From Paracoccaceae bacterium (GTDB lineage: Bacteria > Pseudomonadota > Alphaproteobacteria > Rhodobacterales > Rhodobacteraceae), in NCBI GenBank assembly GCA_027486345.1, contig JAIXPH010000051.1:1-64000 (forward strand): a stretch of DNA of 64,000 nt, read 5' to 3'. The notes under the pieces are model-generated. The model saw only the letters and a program-made list of their open reading frames with translations, did no database searches and was not told where the DNA came from. The translations under genes were made by a program, and so were the position numbers. Of this stretch, positions 27,001 through 33,000 are shown in pieces (the stretch's first letter is position 1; every line of letters starts with the position of its first letter).

Positions 27001-30000
27001 GATGACCAGGTCGGGCTGGACCTTCTGGTCAAGATCATCGACGGCGTGCTGAAATGGGCCTCGGGCACCGATGTGGTCAAGACCTGGCTGGCCGATTTCA
27101 AGAAGGACTGGGACAAGGCGCGCGAGACCGACCCGACCAAACCCGCCTTCGATCTGGGGGCCTTCACGCTGTCGGGCGGGGTGGGGCCGCTGGCGCTGAT
27201 CTTCAAGACCCCGGTGCGCACCGACACGCCCGAGAACACCACCGCCGACCGCGAAACCCGCATCAAGGCCATCAGCGGCGTAACCGCCCTGATCCAGAAG
27301 AACCTTGGCGTGCTCTTGGCCCAACTGTTCCCGACCGTGGACACCAAGCCCGATTACGGTCTGGTGGTGGGTGGCAGTCAGGCGCTGAAGGAACTGGTGC
27401 GCACCTTCACCCCCGATGGCGGCTTCAGCATCTTCGGCGCGCATTTCGATCCGCAGGCCGCAATCCTGAACATGATCGACAAGGTCGGTCAGGTGGACAA
27501 GATCACCCACAACCGCATGTATATCCCGACCGGGATGGACCAGCTGAAGTTCGACGCCTTCATCCCCGTCAACTTCAACGACGATTTCCAGGCTGAGGTG
27601 ACGTTCCAGTTGATGGACGGCTCCACCCATGTGGCACAGGCGACGTTCTTTGATCCCAAGACCGTGGCCAACGTGACGGCCAACCACTTCACCTTCCAGC
27701 CCGGCCTCTTCACCAACCAGACGGCGGTCTTTGACATTCCGGCGGCGGTGAAGGGCAAGGTGGCCAATGTCACCATCAAGAACATCGGGCTGGAGCGGAA
27801 GCTCGCCAATGACATCCCCGAACTGCTGATGGATTTCTTCCAGAATGTGCAGTTGCTGGGTCTGGGCAGTTCGGTCTCGGTGGTCATGGTGGTGGATGAC
27901 ATCCGCCTGACCAAGCTCGGCTCCAACCAGACGGCGGCGCGGGTCGGTGCCGGGGGGCAGGCCAGCCTGACCGTCGAACAGGCGCAGGCGCTGGCCGAGG
28001 TGGGCGAAGGCATCTGGATCGACTCCGCTCTGGTCGGCGGGGCCTCGTCGCTGCTGGAAGGGTTCGAGATCCGGGTCGCGGATCTGGAGGGCGACAAGCT
28101 GGCCTATTCCGAAGGCCGGATCATCACGCTTGACGTGGATGCCGCCGGGAATGGCTGGTTTGTCGATGCCACCCCCGGCACGGCCGAGGAATTCGCCCCC
28201 GTTCCCGGCGCGCCCCATGTCTGGCAGGCGGTGGCGGGCGGGGCCGCTGCGGGACGGATCGACCTGTTGACCGTGCTGATGCACGAGATGGGCAACGTCA
28301 TGGGCCTGTCCGATTTCGTCGATCCGACAGGGCCGGGCTATCTGATGACCGGCATTCTGGACGCGGGCCTGCGCCGCCTGCCGTCGAGCAATGACATCGG
28401 CGCGCCCGTGGCGGCGGTGCCGGAGGCCAAGCCGGACAGCTTTGGCCTTGGCGTGGCGTCGGCGGCGGTGGCGGCCGCCTTTGCGGCGGCCCCGGTCGCG
28501 GCGGCGGCGGCGGGTCCGGTTGCCGACTTCCAGAACGGCGATTTCGCGGGCGGCCTGACCGGCTGGACCACCAGTGGCAACGTCGCCGTCGCGGGTGGGG
28601 CTGTGGTGATGACCGAGGATCTGGGGGCCATGTCGGGGCTGAGCCAGACCTTCAAGCTGCCCGCCGCCGCCACAGCGATCCAGTTCCGCCTGTCGGGCCT
28701 GACGCTGAAGGCCATCGCGGGCGCTGCCCCCGATGCCTTCGAGGTCGCTCTGTTCGAGGCGGGGACGACCACCCCCGTCCTGCCCGCAATCACCTCTCTG
28801 ACTGGCACGGATGCCGTGCTGAACATTCAGGCCGATGGCACGCGCCATGCCTCGTCCCGCGTGGGGATCGCGGATGTCGGCGGGGATGTGGTGGTGACGC
28901 TGGACCTGACCGGCCTTGCGCTGCGGCCCGAGACTGTGACGCTGTCCTTTGACCTGATCGGTCTGGGGGCGCGCGATGCCTCTGCCCGGATCGAAGAGGT
29001 GCGGCTCTTGGGTCTTGCGCCGAACACCGCGCCGGTCGCGGTGGGTGAGAACGCCCGCACCGACGAGGACAGGGCCGTGGATATCGACATCCTCGGCAAT
29101 GACAGCGATGCCGAAGGCGACCCGTTGGTGCTTGAGGTGCTGTCCGACCTTGGCGGGGCGCGTCTGCTCGCGCTGGGCAATGGCCTGTTCCGCTATACAC
29201 CCGCCCCGGATCAATCCGGCACGATCGAGATCGACTATCGCCTGTTCGACGGGGTGGCGCGCTCCAACACCGCCAAGCTGACTGTGACCGTCGATCCGGT
29301 GAATGACACGCCCCTGATCGATGCCATCGCGCGGCGCGTGGTGGCGCGGGGCGCGCCGGTCTCGGTCACGCCGGTGGCGCGCGACCCCGATGCCGCGCCG
29401 GGCGAGTTGCGGTTCTCGCTTGTCGAAGGGCCTGCCGATGCGACCCTTGACCCGCTGACCGGGCGGCTGGACTGGACGCCCACGGCGCTGGGCGATCAGA
29501 CCGTGCGGATCTCGGTGCGGGACGCTCAAGGTGCCAGTTCCGAAGCGTCATATGTCCTTGCCGTGCGCTCGGCCCCCGTGCTGTCGGTATCGGATGTGGC
29601 GGTGACGCAGGGCACGCCCTTGGTCCATGCGGTATCGGCAAGCGATGCCGATGGTGGGGCGGGATTGTTGTTCGCCAAGACCGCCGGGCCGGACTGGATC
29701 AGCATCAATGCGGTGACGGGGGCGGTGACCGGCAATACGGCGGGTCAGGTCGGGGTGTTCGACGTCACCGTGACCGTGACCGATCCTGACGGGCTGACCG
29801 CGACGCGGACCTTTGCCGTCGATGTGAACGTGGTCCCGCAGATCAGCGCCAGCAATGTGACGCTGGTGGCAGGTGAGGCTTTGTCGATCCTGCCGCTGGT
29901 TGTCGATCCTGACAGCGCGGCGGGTAGCCTGACCTATGCGCTGGCGGCGGGTGCCCCGGCGTGGCTGGTCGTGGATCCGGCGACCGGCGAGGTGACGGGC

Positions 30001-33000
30001 GACACGACCGGGCAGATCGGGGTGACCAGCTTCGGCCTGACAGTGACGGATGAGGCGGGCCTCTCGGCCAGCACCACGGTCACCGTCACGGTCCGCGCGC
30101 GGCCTGTGCTGGTGTTGACCGATGCCAGCCTGACCGAAGGGGCGGCGCTGTCCCACAGCATCAGCGCCACGGACGCGGATTCTGCCTTGGGTTCCCTGCT
30201 CTTCACCAAGATCGCGGGGCCGGATTGGATCAGTGTCGATCCCCTGACCGGCACCTTGACGGGCGACTCGGCGGGCCATGTCGGCACGGTGCCGGTGACC
30301 ATCCGCGTGGTGGACCCCGATGGACTGGCGGCAGAGGGCAGCGTGCAGGTGCGCGTCAATGCGGTGCCGCTGATCTCCTTGACCGATCAGATCGTGGTCG
30401 AAGGCGCGGCCTTGGCCCTGCCCCCGGCGGTCAGTGACGCCGACAGCCCGGCGGCGGAGTTGCGGTTCGAGAAGGTCTCTGGTCCGGCCTGGATCACGGT
30501 TGACGCGACGACGGGCGCGATCATCGGTGACACGACAGGGCAGGTGGGTCTGGCCACGCTGCGCCTGCGCGTCACCGATGCCCAAGGGCTGAGCGCGGAG
30601 GCCGAGGCCAATATCACCGTCCGCGCCCGCCCCGTGCTGGTGCTGACCGATACGACCGTTGTGATGGGCGACGCCTTGTCCCATGTGGTCCGCGCGACGG
30701 ATGCCGATGGGCCGACCAACGCCTTGCGCTTTGCCAAGCTGGCGGGGCCGGACTGGATTTCCGTTGACCCGGTGACCGGTGCCGTGACCGGCGACAGCAG
30801 CGGACAGCCGGGTGTCGTGACCGTGACGGTGGCCGTGAGCGATGGTGATGGCCTGCGGGCGGAGGGAACCTTCCGCGTCGATGTCAACGCCCGCCCTGTT
30901 CTGGTGGCGCAGACCTTTACGATGATCGAAGGCGCGGCGCTGTCGCAGACCCTTGCCGCCAGCGATGCCGATGCGCCGGTCTCTGCGCTGACTTTCCGCA
31001 AACTCTCGGGTCCCGATTGGATCACGGTCGACGCGGCGACGGGGGCGATCAGCGGCGACAGCACCGGGCGGACGGGAACCCATGTCTTGCGGGTCGAGGT
31101 GACGGATGCCGACAAGCTCTCCACGCAGGCCGATATCACCGTCTTGGTGCAAGACCAGCCGCAACTGACCGGCGGTACTGTCACCCTGACCGAAGGGGCC
31201 GCGCTGGCCTTTACCCCCGGCGTCACCGATGCGGATTCGGTTGCCGGGCAGTTCCGCTTTGCCAAGGTCTCGGGCCCGGCGTGGATCAGCGTTGATCCCG
31301 ACACCGGACGGCTGAGCGGGGACAGCACCGGCAATTCCGGCGTGGCGACCCTGCGCCTCTCGGTCACCGACCAAAGCGGGCTGAGCGCCGAGGCCGATGT
31401 GATCGTGGACGTCAACGCTGTGCCGCGCGTGGCGGGTGGCGGGGTTTCGGTGGTGGAAGGCGGGGCCTTGGCCTTTACATTCACCCCCATCGATGCCGAT
31501 GGTCCGGTGGCCGATCTGACCTTGACGCTGGTGTCCGCGCCGACTTGGGTCAGTTTCGACCCCGCCACCGGCCGTGCCACCGGCGACAGCGCCGGTCGCG
31601 TCGGCCGGCATGAGGTTGTGGTGTCGGTCACCGACCGCGACGGTCTGACCAGTCGGGGCACCTTGACGGTCACCGTCCTTGCCGTGCCGGTCCTCACGGG
31701 CGGGTCTGTCACCCTGACCGAAGGCGCGGCACTGGCCTTCACGCCGACCGTCCGCGATGCGGATTCCACGCCCGCCCAATTCACCTTCGCCAAGGTCTCT
31801 GGTCCGACGTGGATTGCCGTTGACCCTGCGACCGGGGTGCTGTCCGGTGACAGCCGTGGCCACCCCGGCGAGGCGGTGGTGCGCCTGTCCGTCACCGATC
31901 AGAATGGCCTGAGCGCCGAGGCCGATGTGGCGGTGGACGTCAATGCGCGGCCTGTCTTGGCCGGATCGTCGGTCACCCTGATCGAAGGGCAGGCGCTGTC
32001 CCTGCCGCTTACGGCCACCGACCTTGATCTGGGCGCGGGGGCGTTGCGCTTCGACCTCGTCTCGGGTCCGGCATGGATCAGCGTTGATCCCAAGACCGGC
32101 CTTGTCACCGGCGACAGCACGGGCAAGGGCGGCGAACAGCGCGCGACCTTCCGCGTCACGGACCCTGATGGGCTGACCGATGAGATCACGCTGACGATTG
32201 ACGTCAACGTGCGCCCCATCCTCGCGGTGGCCGATGTATTCCTCTTGCGCGGGGATGCCTTTTCGCATTCCGTCATCGAACCCGCGCGGCCCGATCCGGC
32301 GGAGCGTCTGGTGTTCCGCATGCTGTCGGGTCCCGAGTGGATCGTGGTTGACCCTGCGACGGGTCGACTGTCGGGCGACAGCACGGGCCGCACGGGCGGC
32401 TTTCGCGTGACCCTGTCGGTCACCAATGCCGATGGGCTGAGCGCCGAGGCCAGCCTGACCGTCACCGTCCGCGCCGCGCCGGTACTGGCCAGCCGCAGTC
32501 TGGCCTTTGTGGCGGGCGAGCCGTTGGCGCTGGCGCTGCTGGGGCAGGATGACGATGCCCCTGCCGCCGGACTGTCGTACCGGCTGCTGTCGGCCCCGGA
32601 TTGGGTCACGCTCGACCCGGCGACGGCCACCCTGCGCGCCGATACCACGGGCCGCGACGGTTCCGTCGTGGTGCTGGTCGAGGTGCGCGATGCCGATGGG
32701 CTGACCGGGATCGCGCGGTTCGACATCGCGGTGACCCCGCCCAAGGCACAATCGTCGGTCACGCCGATCCTTGCCGACTTCACCCGGCCGCAACTCCATC
32801 CCGTGCAAATCCCGCCGGTGAGCCTGCCCGCCCTGCGCCTGACCCGTGTGACCGGGCCGGGGGCTTTGGCCTCTGTCCCCGGTGGCAGCCCGTCGATGGG
32901 GGCGCTGGCCCAGATCGTGCCGGTGCTGTTCCTCTCGGATGGCGGCGTGCGCGAGATCGTGCTGGAGGTGACGCATCGGTCCGGCACCCTGTCCCTGATC

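Noticed and set aside
28276-28305. Active M10-type metalloprotease within the giant protein
   Set aside because: The second zinc histidine is Asn, so an active-protease call is not supported.
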